DNA from: a bacterium
GTDB lineage: Bacteria > Vulcanimicrobiota > Vulcanimicrobiia > Vulcanimicrobiales > Vulcanimicrobiaceae
DNA: 20,423 bases
NCBI GenBank assembly: GCA_021807065.1
Contig: JAKAPO010000008.1
Location: forward strand, 1 to 20,423
Reading direction: 5' to 3'
This document shows, piece by piece, positions 1-7,824 of the stretch. The position numbers and the translations under genes were made by a program. The first letter of the stretch is position 1; every line of letters begins with the position of its first letter. Under the pieces are notes generated by a model. That model was given only the letters and a program-made list of their open reading frames with translations. It was not told the origin of the DNA and made no database searches.

Positions 1-441
1 CCGCCGCGCACACCGGAGGCACGGCGAGCCCATTTCACACGCGCCTTCGCTTCCGGCGTAACAACCGTCTGGTACGAATCTCCCAAGAGGATTCGTGCGA
101 CGCTTGCCGATCTCGACGCAAGCACTCCCGGAGCGCGCGTCTTTCTGCTGCGCGAGTACACGAAGTTGCACGAGCAGCAACTGTTGGGAACGCCGGCGCA
201 GGTCGCTGCAGCGCTCGCGCAACCCGTCCGTGGGGAGATCGTCTTCGTAGTCGCCCCGGCAGCGGCGGCAAAGACAGAACCACCGCCCGAAGCCGTCGAC
301 GCCCAGATCGACGCGATGCTCGCCGCCGGTTCACCGGTCTCGGCGATCGCGAAAGCTCTCGCCGACCGCGGTCTCGGCGCGCGCCGCCACCTCTACGCCC
401 GCGCGACGGCGCGAAAGCGCCTGCACAGGGACCGCGCCTAA
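1..441 (+). CDS. rsmI: 16S rRNA (cytidine-2'-O)-methyltransferase RsmI, C-terminal part (5' end outside window)
   Basis: The reading frame is open from base 1 and ends at TAA 439-441, so only about the last 146 residues are present. RsmI methylates the 2'-OH of C1402 in 16S rRNA using S-adenosylmethionine. Visible family hallmarks are WYESPKRI at about residues 24-31 of the fragment, followed by LADL, and then REYTKLHEQQLLGT, the usual RE(L/Y)TKxHEE(x)xxG block of the C-terminal lobe. The tail carries the short helical region (AIAKALADRGLGARRHLYARA) typical of bacterial RsmI. The N-terminal GTxG and SAM-binding regions lie upstream of the window. metG starts 21 nt downstream; rsmI-metG-tatD linkage is common in bacteria and supports the call. 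Confidence 0.93.
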   Translation, partial: PPRTPEARRAHFTRAFASGVTTVWYESPKRIRATLADLDASTPGARVFLLREYTKLHEQQLLGTPAQVAAALAQPVRGEIVFVVAPAAAAKTEPPPEAVDAQIDAMLAAGSPVSAIAKALADRGLGARRHLYARATARKRLHRDRA

Positions 442-462
442 GCTTCCGTAACAGCGAGAAGC

Positions 463-1983
463 GTGTCGCGCGCCTATTACGTCACCACCCCGATCTACTA
501 CATCAGCGGAAATCCGCACATCGGGCACGCATACACGACGGTCGTCGCCGACGTTCTCGCCCGCACCGCGCGAACGATGGGTCCGGCGTTCTTCCTCACG
601 GGTACCGACGAACACGGACAGAAAGTTGCCAACGCCGCGGCAGCCGCCGGCAAGACCCCTCAAGCGTGGTGCGACGAGCTGGTTCCGCGATGGCAGTCGC
701 TCTTCGCCGCCTATCACGTCGCATACGACGACTTCATCCGCACGACGCAGCCGCGGCACGAACGGGTCGTGCAACGCGTTTTCGAGCGGCTGAGGGAAAA
801 CGGCGACGTCTATCTCGGAACGTATCAAGGATGGTACTGCGTCTTCGACGAGACGTTTTGGCTCGAATCGAAGCTCGTCGAAGGCAAGTGTCCTACCTGC
901 GGGCGCGAGGTCCAGTGGTTGTCGGAGAACGACTGGTTCTTCCGGCTTTCGAAATACGCGCCGCGTTTGCTGGAACATTTTCGTAGCAACCCGGAGTGGG
1001 TTCGCCCGAAGAGCGCGTACAACGAGATGCTTGCGCTCTTGGAGGAGGGGCTCGACGATTTGAGCATCTCGCGCACGTCCCTCGAGTGGGGGATACCGGT
1101 TCCCGGCGGAGGCGGCGTCATCTACGTGTGGTTCGACGCGCTGCTCAACTACATATCGGCAATCGGCTGGCCGGACGATCCCCGTTTCCGCACCTATTGG
1201 CCGGCCTCGGTGCAGTTGATCGGCAAGGAGATCGCGCGATTTCATACGATCGTGTGGCCTGCGGTGCTCTGGGCAATCGGTGAGGAGGCGCCGCACCTCG
1301 TCTTCGCGCACGGTTGGATCACCACCGAGACGGGTCAGAAGATGGGCAAGAGTCTCGGAAACGCCGCCGATCCGTTCGCGCTCGCGGATCGCTTCGGGGC
1401 CGACTCGATTCGCTATTTCCTCCTGCGCGAGGCGCCATTCGGCAGCGACTTCTCCTATTCTGAAGAGAAGATCGCGCAGCGTCACAACAGCGACCTAGGC
1501 AACGACCTCGGCAATCTAGTCCACCGAACGCTTTCGATGATCGAGCGGTACCGTAACGGTATCGTTCCGCTCCCCGGCGACGGTCCGGCGCTCCTCCGAC
1601 GCTTCGGCGATCTACCGCAGCGCGTCCGAGACGCATCGCTCGACCTACGTTTTCGCGATGGCCTCGAAGCCGTTTGGGAGATGGTGACGACGCTCAATCG
1701 CTCGATAGAGGAGCGCAAGCCGTGGGCTTTATATAAGGAAGGGCGCGAACGGGAACTGGATGCGCTGCTCTACGAGCTGTGCGAAGGTCTGCGGCTCTTG
1801 GCCATCCTGCTCCACCCGGTGATGCCCGAACGCATGGAGGAGCTCTGGCGGCGACTCGGGATACGCGAACGTCGCGTCGACGACGACTGGACTCTTTCGT
1901 TGGCGGAATCGATCGCCGGGGGGACGCAAACCTCGCTCGGCTCCCCGCTCTTCCCCCGTATGGATCTGACGCCCGAGTCTTGA
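463..1983 (+). CDS. metG: Methionyl-tRNA synthetase
   Basis: Charges tRNA-Met with methionine in the cytoplasm. The protein is 506 aa with a class I synthetase layout. The HIGH motif is at residues 19-22 (NPHIGHAYT) and a KMSKS variant, KMGKS, at 293-297. TGTDEHGQK at about 46-54 and the VWFDAL block at about 222-227 are standard MetRS segments. Only one clear zinc-type knuckle is visible (C143-P-T-C146), plus a lone C126, so the first Cys pair is incomplete. There is no C-terminal tRNA-binding (EMAP/Trbp111-like) extension, so this is the short type. GTG 463 is chosen because the protein then begins just before the YYVTTPIYY strand; a weak purine stretch (GCGAGAAG) precedes it. The stop overlaps the tatD start. 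Confidence 0.97.
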   Translation: MSRAYYVTTPIYYISGNPHIGHAYTTVVADVLARTARTMGPAFFLTGTDEHGQKVANAAAAAGKTPQAWCDELVPRWQSLFAAYHVAYDDFIRTTQPRHERVVQRVFERLRENGDVYLGTYQGWYCVFDETFWLESKLVEGKCPTCGREVQWLSENDWFFRLSKYAPRLLEHFRSNPEWVRPKSAYNEMLALLEEGLDDLSISRTSLEWGIPVPGGGGVIYVWFDALLNYISAIGWPDDPRFRTYWPASVQLIGKEIARFHTIVWPAVLWAIGEEAPHLVFAHGWITTETGQKMGKSLGNAADPFALADRFGADSIRYFLLREAPFGSDFSYSEEKIAQRHNSDLGNDLGNLVHRTLSMIERYRNGIVPLPGDGPALLRRFGDLPQRVRDASLDLRFRDGLEAVWEMVTTLNRSIEERKPWALYKEGRERELDALLYELCEGLRLLAILLHPVMPERMEELWRRLGIRERRVDDDWTLSLAESIAGGTQTSLGSPLFPRMDLTPES

Positions 1984-2747
1984 TCGACAGTCACGCGCAC
2001 GTCCACGACAAAGCGTTCGACGCCGATCGCGACGCGGTCGTCGAACGGGCCAGGGCAGCCGGCGTCGATCGGCTGATCACCGTCGGATGCGATCTCGCCG
2101 ACAGCCGCCATGCGATCGAAGCCGCGCGCCGGTACGGGATCTTCGCCTCGGCTGGAATCCATCCGCACGCAGCCAACTCGGCGCCCGAAGACGTTGCGCT
2201 CGCCTTGGCACCGCTAATCGAGGAGCCGTACGTTGTCGCCGTCGGTGAGACCGGCCTCGACTTCTACTACTCGCACAGCCCACCGGACGCGCAGGAACGC
2301 GTCCTGCGCGCGCAGATTGGCGTCGCACGCGAACGCAAGCTCCCGCTTATCTTCCACGTGCGCGACGCGCACGTGCGCATGCTGCAAATCCTACGCGAGG
2401 AATTCGAGCCGGGCATGCGCGGCGTCGTCCACTGCTTCACCGGCAACGCCGATCAAGCGGAAGCATACGTTTGCGAGTTTGCATTGTTTCTTGGGATCGG
2501 CGGCATCGTCACGTTCAAGAACGCAGCTACCCTTCGTGATGCGGTGAAGGCAGTGGGTGTCGACGCGCTGCTGCTCGAGACCGACTCTCCATATCTCGCT
2601 CCGATGCCGCTGCGCGGCAGACGCAACGAACCCGCCTTCATGACGCACACGCTCGAAACCCTCGCACAGATTCTCGGTAACGACCGCGCGGCGGTAGAGT
2701 CGACGACGACGGAAAACGCGATCCGCTGCTTTGAGCTCATGCGTTGA
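1980..2747 (+). CDS. tatD: TatD-family metal-dependent hydrolase / DNase
   Basis: A 255-aa TIM-barrel metal-dependent nuclease of the TatD/YcfH family (3'-5' exonuclease or deoxyribonuclease activity in characterised members). Metal ligands are in the expected order: H5 and H7 in DSHAHVH, E90 in GETGLDFYY, H126 in FHVRDA, H151 in HCFTG and D202 in ETDSPYLAP. The TTG start at 1980 overlaps the metG stop (TTGA), which gives translational coupling and the usual family N-terminus. The frame is open further upstream inside metG, but that stretch has no TatD similarity. The 3' end overlaps the converging PLD-like gene by 11 nt. The gene is not part of the Tat translocase, despite the family name and the tatA/tatC genes 2.5 kb away. 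Confidence 0.93.
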   Translation: MIDSHAHVHDKAFDADRDAVVERARAAGVDRLITVGCDLADSRHAIEAARRYGIFASAGIHPHAANSAPEDVALALAPLIEEPYVVAVGETGLDFYYSHSPPDAQERVLRAQIGVARERKLPLIFHVRDAHVRMLQILREEFEPGMRGVVHCFTGNADQAEAYVCEFALFLGIGGIVTFKNAATLRDAVKAVGVDALLLETDSPYLAPMPLRGRRNEPAFMTHTLETLAQILGNDRAAVESTTTENAIRCFELMR

Positions 2748-3440
2748 GCTCGCGCGCGTGTTGCCAGCGCGTCTCGAAGGTTGCGCGCAGGCGCGCGACG
2801 ACCGCCCGGCTGTGCGTCGTCAAATCCCAATCGATCGTCTGCGTCTTGGGGTATAGAGAGGTTGCGTTTGCCGATCCGATCCACGCACGGTCTCCCGCGA
2901 ACGCGAACTTCTCGTTCGCGTTACAGGCGCGTACGTCGACACCGCTCTGCTCCAGACGCCGCAGCCAGCGGCGTTCTTTAGTGGTGAGGGCTCCGTGCGA
3001 TACCAGTAGACGCGGACGCGCTCCAGCTCGAGCGCGGCGGCACAGGTCTCCGTAAATCTTCGTTCCGCCGATGGACTCGGTCTCGATTTCAAGCCTGTCA
3101 CCGCGCCGCTCCGCAAAATTGACGTCGTCGACGTAGAGCGTGCCGTCGATGCGCGCGGCCTTCGCGTGAAGCGGCACCCGGCCGTTGCGATCGACGAGCC
3201 GAGCGCTAGCACCGCAATGCCGAAGTTCTTCGACGACGTGTTCGTTGTGCCGCTCGATGCCCCGGCGTACGTCGGGGAAGGGCCGGCCCTCGAGACGCAC
3301 CTCGACGCGCGCGCCGCGACGTGCGGCGGCCTCCAGTGCATCCAAGACGTTGCCATAGGGAGCTGGTACGCCGCGAGAGAGACGTGACGTGCTCCTACGA
3401 GCGCGCGCGTCATCTCTTTCGTGGAGCTCACGTGGATCAC
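2737..3440 (-). pseudogene. Phospholipase D-like (HKD) protein interrupted by a 1-nt frameshift
   Basis: Two minus-strand frames together make one PLD-like domain. The upstream frame (from GTG 3440 after an AGGAGG at 3449-3444, or TTG 3473) reads TKEMTRALVGARHVSLAAYQ then LP. The downstream frame continues VLDALEAAARRGARVEVRLEG. Restoring one C in the minus-strand CCC run (plus-strand GGG 3358-3360) joins them as YQLPYGNVLDALEAAARRG, a normal PLD sequence. The first catalytic motif is intact (HAKAARID, HxKx4D); the second is degenerate (NEKFAFAGD followed by IGSAN, with Asn for His). Without repair, the downstream frame alone gives 202 aa from TTG 3345. It is either a real frameshift mutation or a base-calling error. 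It converges on tatD and diverges from ubiE. The substrate is unknown. Confidence 0.65.
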
Positions 3441-3494
3441 GGTCCTCCTTCCCACGAAGGGCGCCTGCAGCAAGGGTGGAACCAGGAGACCTTC

Positions 3495-4214
3495 ATGAAT
3501 TCGGCTCCCGCGCGGCCCGGCGACCGGTCGGCATATGTCCGCGAGATGTTCGCGCAGATTGCGGCCCGTTACGACCTCGCCAACCGCGTCATGACCGGCG
3601 GATTCGACGAGCGGTGGCGCAGAGGCGCCATCGCGCTGTTAGCGCCGCCTAGTGGGGGCCGCGTCCTCGATCTCTGCTGCGGAACCGGCGATCTCGTCTT
3701 TGGACTCGCGCGAGCCGACCCGACCCTGGAGCTTACGGGAATCGACTTCTGCCCGCCGATGCTCGATGCGGCTCGCGAACGCGCGCTAAGACATCGAAAG
3801 GCGAGCGCGCAGTTCATCGAAGGCGACGTGTGCGCCTTGCCATTCGAAAACGACTCCTTTGACGGCGCGACGATGGGGTTCTCCATGCGCAACGTCGTCG
3901 ACATAGATCTGGTCTTACGCGAAGTTCTGCGCGTCTTGCGCCCGGGGGCACGTTTCGTCAACCTCGACGTCAGCAAACCACCCAACCGCATTTGGCGGCG
4001 CATCTTCGGCGCGTATTTCTATGGCATCGTACCGCTACTCGGCGGCATCGTCGGCGGCTCGCCGCAGGCGTATGCCTATCTGCCCAGCTCCCTGACCCAT
4101 CACCCCGATGCACCGGCGCTGCGCGAACGTTTCGCGCTTGCGGGTTTCACCGCCACGCGATACGTGCCGCTCATGGGCGGCGCCATCGCGATTCACGTCG
4201 GTACGAAACCCTAA
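3495..4214 (+). CDS. ubiE: Demethylmenaquinone methyltransferase (UbiE/MenG/COQ5 family)
   Basis: A class I SAM-dependent methyltransferase of 239 aa that C-methylates the quinone ring in the last step of menaquinone synthesis (or a middle step for ubiquinone). SAM motif I is VLDLCCGTGDL at 57-67. Family signatures are YDLANRVMTGGFDERWR near residues 26-42, FCPPMLDAA, then GFSMRNVVDIDLVLREVLRVLRPG and a C-terminal block ending MGGAIAIHVGTKP. ATG 3495 is chosen because AGGAG (3484-3488) lies 6 nt before it; the open frame upstream overlaps the PLD-like gene and lacks family similarity. The stop TAA shares its last base with the ATG of the next gene (TAATG), coupling ring methylation with side-chain synthesis. 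The quinone type cannot be read from this gene alone; menaquinone is inferred. Confidence 0.93.
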   Translation: MNSAPARPGDRSAYVREMFAQIAARYDLANRVMTGGFDERWRRGAIALLAPPSGGRVLDLCCGTGDLVFGLARADPTLELTGIDFCPPMLDAARERALRHRKASAQFIEGDVCALPFENDSFDGATMGFSMRNVVDIDLVLREVLRVLRPGARFVNLDVSKPPNRIWRRIFGAYFYGIVPLLGGIVGGSPQAYAYLPSSLTHHPDAPALRERFALAGFTATRYVPLMGGAIAIHVGTKP

Positions 4215-5194
4215 TGGCATCAATGATCGACGAGATCGCGCAAGAAACCGCGCTGTCGGATCTGATCGAGGGCTATTTCCGCAGCGGTTTCACCACGGGA
4301 AACGCGCTCATCACGGAGGCCGTCAGACGGATGCTGGCCGCCGGCGGAAAACGTCTGCGACCTCGCGTGACGCTGCTCGCCGCCCAAGCCTGCGGCGGCG
4401 ACGCTTTGCACTACCTGCGACTCGCCGCATACATGGAACTGATCCACGTCGCAACACTCATCCACGACGACGTCGTGGACAACGCGGCGACGCGCCGAGG
4501 AATCAATGCAACTGCAGTTGATTTCGGCAACCGCACCAGCGTTCTCGCCGGCGATTACCTCTTTGCATGGATTTTCAAGAACGTTACCGACGGATATCCG
4601 CCGCCGATACCGAACGTACTCTCCGCAACGCTCGCCGAGATCTGCGATGGCGAAGTGCTGCAGCTTCAGGCACTCGGAGATCTTTCGACGGGACTCGACA
4701 CCTACGTCGAAATTGCGCGCAAAAAGACCGCTTCGCTCTTTGCCGCCGCAGCGCAATGCGGCGCGATAGCCGCCGGAGGCCGGGCAGAACACGTAGCCGC
4801 GTTACGCAGCTTCGGCGAGCTCTACGGCATTGCGTTTCAGATGGCAGACGATCTGCTCGATCTGATCGCGGACAGCGCTACGCTTGGGAAGCCGGTGGGA
4901 AACGACCTCGTCGAACGGAAGATGACGATTCCAATAATTCTCGCGCTTGCCGGCGGTGATGTCGACTTCGGCAAGAAGACGAGCGACTTCTTCGATGCGA
5001 TTCGGAACGGTGCACCGATTGCGGCACGCACCAACTCCCTGATCGAAGCAATCGACCAGCAGGGGGGACTCAGGGCGACGCGGTCGCAGATAGCCGCCTA
5101 CGTCGAGCGCGCCAAGGCCGCACTCCACCAGATCGGCGTCAGCACCGCCAGGAAGCGATTGGAGAGCCTCGCGGAGGCGCTGCTCGACACGTAG
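4214..5194 (+). CDS. Long-chain trans-polyprenyl diphosphate synthase (quinone side chain)
   Basis: A 326-aa all-alpha prenyltransferase that condenses isopentenyl diphosphate units to make the quinone isoprenoid tail (IspB/HepT/GerC3 type). The isopentenyl diphosphate-binding GGKRLRPR is at 44-51. The first Asp-rich motif is DDVVD at 85-89 (LIHDDVVDNAATRRG), with no two-residue insertion, as in medium/long-chain enzymes. The second is DDLLD at 212-216, followed by GKPVGNDLVERKMTIPIILAL. The start is ATG 4214, overlapping the ubiE stop; ATG 4223 is a possible alternative. Chain length cannot be determined by eye. Its position next to ubiE supports a role in quinone rather than undecaprenyl or carotenoid synthesis. 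Confidence 0.92.
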   Translation: MASMIDEIAQETALSDLIEGYFRSGFTTGNALITEAVRRMLAAGGKRLRPRVTLLAAQACGGDALHYLRLAAYMELIHVATLIHDDVVDNAATRRGINATAVDFGNRTSVLAGDYLFAWIFKNVTDGYPPPIPNVLSATLAEICDGEVLQLQALGDLSTGLDTYVEIARKKTASLFAAAAQCGAIAAGGRAEHVAALRSFGELYGIAFQMADDLLDLIADSATLGKPVGNDLVERKMTIPIILALAGGDVDFGKKTSDFFDAIRNGAPIAARTNSLIEAIDQQGGLRATRSQIAAYVERAKAALHQIGVSTARKRLESLAEALLDT

Positions 5195-5210
5195 GGAACC
5201 TTCAACCATC

Positions 5211-5510
5211 ATGGTATTCCACCCGATTTTCGGCATTATCGACGCACCGATAATTATCGGACTCGTCGTTATCGCCGCATTGCTCTTCGGCGCCGACAAA
5301 TTGCCGAAACTTGCCCGTAGCGCCGGTCAAGCAAAGAAAGAGTTCCTGATGGGCCAGGCTGAAGCGGACGAAGCCGCGATGCGTGCGCGCGAAGAGGCGC
5401 GCCGCCGCGCCGAGGCGGAACACAAGGACCTCGCCGGGGGCGTCGAAGCCGGCTCGATCAGCGGCGAAGCGGTTCCACCGCCCACCGACAAGGGCACTCT
5501 GTCATCCTGA
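5211..5510 (+). CDS. tatA: Twin-arginine translocase subunit TatA/TatE family
   Basis: A 99-aa protein with one N-terminal membrane helix (about residues 10-26), the F26-G27 hinge, and an amphipathic helix (LLFGADKLPKLARSAG) that matches the TatA/E signature LLFGxxKLPxLARxxG. It is followed by a charged Ala/Glu/Arg coiled tail. TatA oligomerises to form the membrane passage for folded twin-arginine substrates. No separate tatB is in the window, so this may be a bifunctional TatA as in minimal TatAC systems. ATG 5211 follows the prenyl synthase by 16 nt with a weak AGGGAA. The last residues (TLSS) and the TGA stop are provided by a dispersed repeat (TGTCATCCTGAGCG, from 5500), so the original C-terminus may have been different. 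Confidence 0.9.
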   Translation: MVFHPIFGIIDAPIIIGLVVIAALLFGADKLPKLARSAGQAKKEFLMGQAEADEAAMRAREEARRRAEAEHKDLAGGVEAGSISGEAVPPPTDKGTLSS

Positions 5511-5546
5511 GCGTAGCGAGCGCAGCGAGCGAAGTCGAAGGATCCC
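5500..5546 (+). repeat. Dispersed short repeat, TGTCATCCTGAGCG...GTCGAAGGATC type, copy 1
   Basis: The sequence starts TGTCATCCTGAGCG, continues with degenerate GCGNAGCGA units (GCGTAGCGA, GCGCAGCGA, GCGAAG) and ends GTCGAAGGATCCC. A shortened copy in opposite orientation lies at 9735-9767 (CCCTTCGACT...CAGGGTGACA). Sequences with this TGTCATCCTGAGCG/GTCGAAGGATC pattern are familiar as intergenic repeats in many uncultured-lineage genomes; their function is unknown. Here the repeat donates the tatA stop codon. Confidence 0.75.
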
Positions 5547-5603
5547 AATAAGCTTTCGTGACGGTGGTGCGACTTCGGGCTCGCTTGCTCGCACTGCGCT
5601 CAC
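5508..5603 (+). other. Long imperfect stem-loop between tatA and tatC
   Basis: GAAGTCG at 5531-5537 is exactly complementary to CGACTTC at 5570-5576. Outside these, GAGCGTAGCGAGCGCAGCG (left, from 5509) pairs imperfectly with GCTCGCTTGCTCGCACTGCG (right, 5579-5598). The result would be a long interrupted hairpin with a loop of about 32 nt. No U-tract follows, so it is not a classical intrinsic terminator. It occupies most of the 117-nt tatA-tatC gap and could act as an mRNA stability or attenuation element, or may simply be two repeat units in inverted orientation. Confidence 0.5.
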
Positions 5604-5627
5604 GATACCGAGAAATGAAGCGCACCA

Positions 5628-6416
5628 GTGCAAAACGACGAAGACGTCCGCTGGGATCAGAAGGAGATGCCGTTCACGGAGCACCTGCGGGAGCTCCGTA
5701 ATCGTCTCTTGATTTCTCTTGCGACCGTCGGCGGTATCGCAGTGCTGCTCTTCCTGCCGTCTCAGTACGTGATCCGGTGGATGGTGCACACGTATTTTCA
5801 GGGAGTACAGCTACACGCGTTCGGCCCGGCAGATGTCATCATCACCGAGTTCAAATTCTCGATCGTCGGCGGAATCGTCGTCGGCTTACCCGTCCTGCTC
5901 TATCAGACGTGGATGTTCGTAGTACCAGCGATCCACCCACGAACCCGCAGGATGGTATACGGATATCTCGCCCCATCGATTCTTTTGGCGTTCACGGGGC
6001 TGGCCTTTGCTCATTTCATCGTGATCCCGCGCGTCGTTCACGCATTGCTCTTGATAACGAACGCAGTGGCAACGCCGACGTTCGGCGTCGGCCCGACGCT
6101 CAACTTCGTCCTGATCTTGCTGGGTATCTTTGCAATCATCTTCCAGATGCCGATCGTGCTCGTGGGTTTGGCTCGACTCGGCATCGTGAGCGGAGCGACG
6201 CTGCGACGCTACCGCCGTCACGCATTCTTCGGCTTCTTCGTCTTGGGTGGCGTCGCCGCACCCGACGGTAACCCGCTCACCATGGCGCTGATCGCGTTGC
6301 CCATGTACGCTCTCTACGAGATCTCGATTTGGATCATCGCGCTGCTGGAGCGCTCCTGGCGACCGCAGAGCAGTTTGAACCCGAGCGCGGCAAGCCGCGC
6401 CGGGGACCCCTCGTAA
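5628..6416 (+). CDS. tatC: Sec-independent protein translocase TatC
   Basis: The multi-spanning receptor of the Tat pathway, which binds twin-arginine signal peptides. The protein is 262 aa, the usual size, with six predicted membrane segments. The cytoplasmic N-terminal signature MPFTEHLRELRNRL is at 14-27. The first periplasmic loop and second helix carry E74-F-K and GLPVLLYQTWMFVVPAIHPRTRR, the strongly conserved TatC block. GTG 5628 is chosen because it gives the standard short N-terminus; ATG 5667 is possible, but its AAGGAG abuts the start codon with no spacing. The most obvious local client is the Rieske protein at 8873, which has an SRRTF signal. Confidence 0.94.
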   Translation: MQNDEDVRWDQKEMPFTEHLRELRNRLLISLATVGGIAVLLFLPSQYVIRWMVHTYFQGVQLHAFGPADVIITEFKFSIVGGIVVGLPVLLYQTWMFVVPAIHPRTRRMVYGYLAPSILLAFTGLAFAHFIVIPRVVHALLLITNAVATPTFGVGPTLNFVLILLGIFAIIFQMPIVLVGLARLGIVSGATLRRYRRHAFFGFFVLGGVAAPDGNPLTMALIALPMYALYEISIWIIALLERSWRPQSSLNPSAASRAGDPS

Positions 6417-6427
6417 AAAATTGGAAA

Positions 6428-6471
6428 GGCGCTCCGCTTTAGGCTCTGCGCCCCCCGCGTTAAACGCGGGG
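6428..6471 (+). other. Paired hairpins in the tatC-resB gap
   Basis: GGCGC (6428-6432) pairs with GCGCC (6448-6452), and immediately after, CCCCGCG (6453-6459) pairs perfectly with CGCGGGG (6465-6471) across the 5-nt loop TTAAA. No T-run follows, so termination is uncertain. A processing or stability role, or a REP-like repeat, are alternatives. The upstream resB start TTG 6421 would place these hairpins inside the coding sequence, which favours the downstream ATG 6505. Confidence 0.5.
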
Positions 6472-6504
6472 CTTCCTACGCGCGCGCTTCAGTCTTTCAC
6501 GAAG

Positions 6505-7821
6505 ATGTTTGGCAACGTCCCGTTCGGCGTTTCGCTGCTGGCGGTATGGGGCGTCCTCACCTTGATCGGCGTCGTGGTGACGCAGAATCAACCCCCCGGC
6601 GCGTACTTTACGAGCTATCCGGCGCCGATCGCCCGCGCTATCCTGCGGATGAATTTCGACGACATCTACCACAGCGTCTGGTATCTCACCTCGGTAGGTT
6701 TGGTACTGCTCTCGATGATCACCGCGACCTTTACGAAGGTGATCCCGCGACGGTTACCGCCGTACCGCCCGGTCAAGATCGACGCGATGCCGTTGCACGC
6801 GACGATCGCCGTACCCGGCAACGAAGCGACGGTGCGCGCGCGCGTCGAGGAGTTCTTCGTCAAACGCGGCTTTCGCATCCGCAGGCGTGATTTCGAGGGC
6901 ACCGAGTGGTCGTTCGCAGATCGCTGGAACTGGGCACGCATCGGCGTACTCGTCAATCATGCCGCGATCCTGATCATCGCCGCCGGCGCAATTCTCTACT
7001 GGATGCGCGGCTTCTCCGGTGAAACCGCAATCGTCACCGGCCAAGCAACGCAGATTCCGCGAACGAACACGATCGTGAAGCTCGATCGTTTTTCATACAC
7101 GATCCAACCGACGATGACGAAAAGCGGCATGGTCTACCAGCCGATCGATTACGTCTCCCACGTGACGGTGACAGGCCCTAACGGAGTCCCGCGGCCCATG
7201 GTCGTGCGCGTGAATCACCCGATCGATATCGGCGGAACGCTTCTCTATCAGGCGAGCTATGGATTCGGGATGCAATTTGCGGTAACGCACGACGGCAAAA
7301 CGGTTTCTTCGCTCGCCAGACGTCTGCTGGTAGAGGGCGATTCACTGCAGATACCAGGAACGTCGCGGTCCGTCGCTTACCAGCAGTTCGTGCCAACCGT
7401 CGATCCCAGAACGCACATGCCGTCAGCGGATCCGCGAGTCAACGATCCGGCCGTCATACTCACCGTCGCCGATAGCGGAACGCCGCTCGGACAGGCTCTG
7501 GTGCCGCTGCGAACGTGGCTCGACCTCGGTGCCGGTTGGCGCATCGAACCAGCCCGTTATGTCATGTACAGCGGTTTCCAATACACCTACGACCCCGGCG
7601 TTCCGCTCGTTGCGGCCGGCGCCGTGCTGCTGCTCGCCGGCTTGATCATCTCGTTTTACTTTCTCCCCGCTCGCTTTCACGTGCGCGTCGATGCGGAGGA
7701 GGGCGGCGCCTGTAGGGTGGGGTTGGCGGCAACGACCGTCAAAGGTTACGATATCTTCGAGACGCAGTTTCGCGATCTCGTTTCTGGACTCAGAACGGAA
7801 GCAGGGAAAGGAGCCTCCTAA
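6505..7821 (+). CDS. resB: Cytochrome c biogenesis protein ResB (System II)
   Basis: The membrane partner of CcsA in System II haem delivery and ligation to apocytochrome c outside the cytoplasmic membrane. From ATG 6505 it is 438 aa. There are N-terminal membrane helices at about 6-25 and 59-76, another at about 146-165 containing the conserved NHAAIL His (H152), a large extracytoplasmic domain, and a final helix at about 366-387. The ResB signature is RVNHPIDIGGTLLYQASYGF at about 235-254. The frame extends to TTG 6421, but that region holds two hairpins and lacks family similarity. No strong Shine-Dalgarno precedes 6505, so the exact start is uncertain. ccsA begins 3 nt after the stop; the likely client is the c domain of the gene at 9784. 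Confidence 0.9.
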   Translation: MFGNVPFGVSLLAVWGVLTLIGVVVTQNQPPGAYFTSYPAPIARAILRMNFDDIYHSVWYLTSVGLVLLSMITATFTKVIPRRLPPYRPVKIDAMPLHATIAVPGNEATVRARVEEFFVKRGFRIRRRDFEGTEWSFADRWNWARIGVLVNHAAILIIAAGAILYWMRGFSGETAIVTGQATQIPRTNTIVKLDRFSYTIQPTMTKSGMVYQPIDYVSHVTVTGPNGVPRPMVVRVNHPIDIGGTLLYQASYGFGMQFAVTHDGKTVSSLARRLLVEGDSLQIPGTSRSVAYQQFVPTVDPRTHMPSADPRVNDPAVILTVADSGTPLGQALVPLRTWLDLGAGWRIEPARYVMYSGFQYTYDPGVPLVAAGAVLLLAGLIISFYFLPARFHVRVDAEEGGACRVGLAATTVKGYDIFETQFRDLVSGLRTEAGKGAS

Positions 7822-7824
7822 AGC

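Noticed and set aside
331..1485. 384-codon open frame on the minus strand opposite metG
   Set aside because: It is antisense to a clear metG with intact motifs. Its sequence is Arg/Asp/Val-rich with no recognisable domain, as expected for shadow frames in GC-rich genes.
3466..3490. AAGGGTGGAACCAGG just before ubiE, resembling the T-box antiterminator sequence (AGGGTGGNACCGCG)
   Set aside because: There is no room for a T-box leader (the PLD-like gene starts within 50 nt), no specifier stem or terminator is seen, and ubiE is not a T-box type gene. Probably chance.
6453..6471. Intrinsic terminator after tatC
   Set aside because: The stem is strong but no T-run follows, and resB continues in the same direction; listed only as a hairpin.
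6421..6504. Upstream TTG extension of resB (28 extra residues)
   Set aside because: The stretch contains two back-to-back hairpins and no ResB similarity; the first membrane helix is already complete from ATG 6505.
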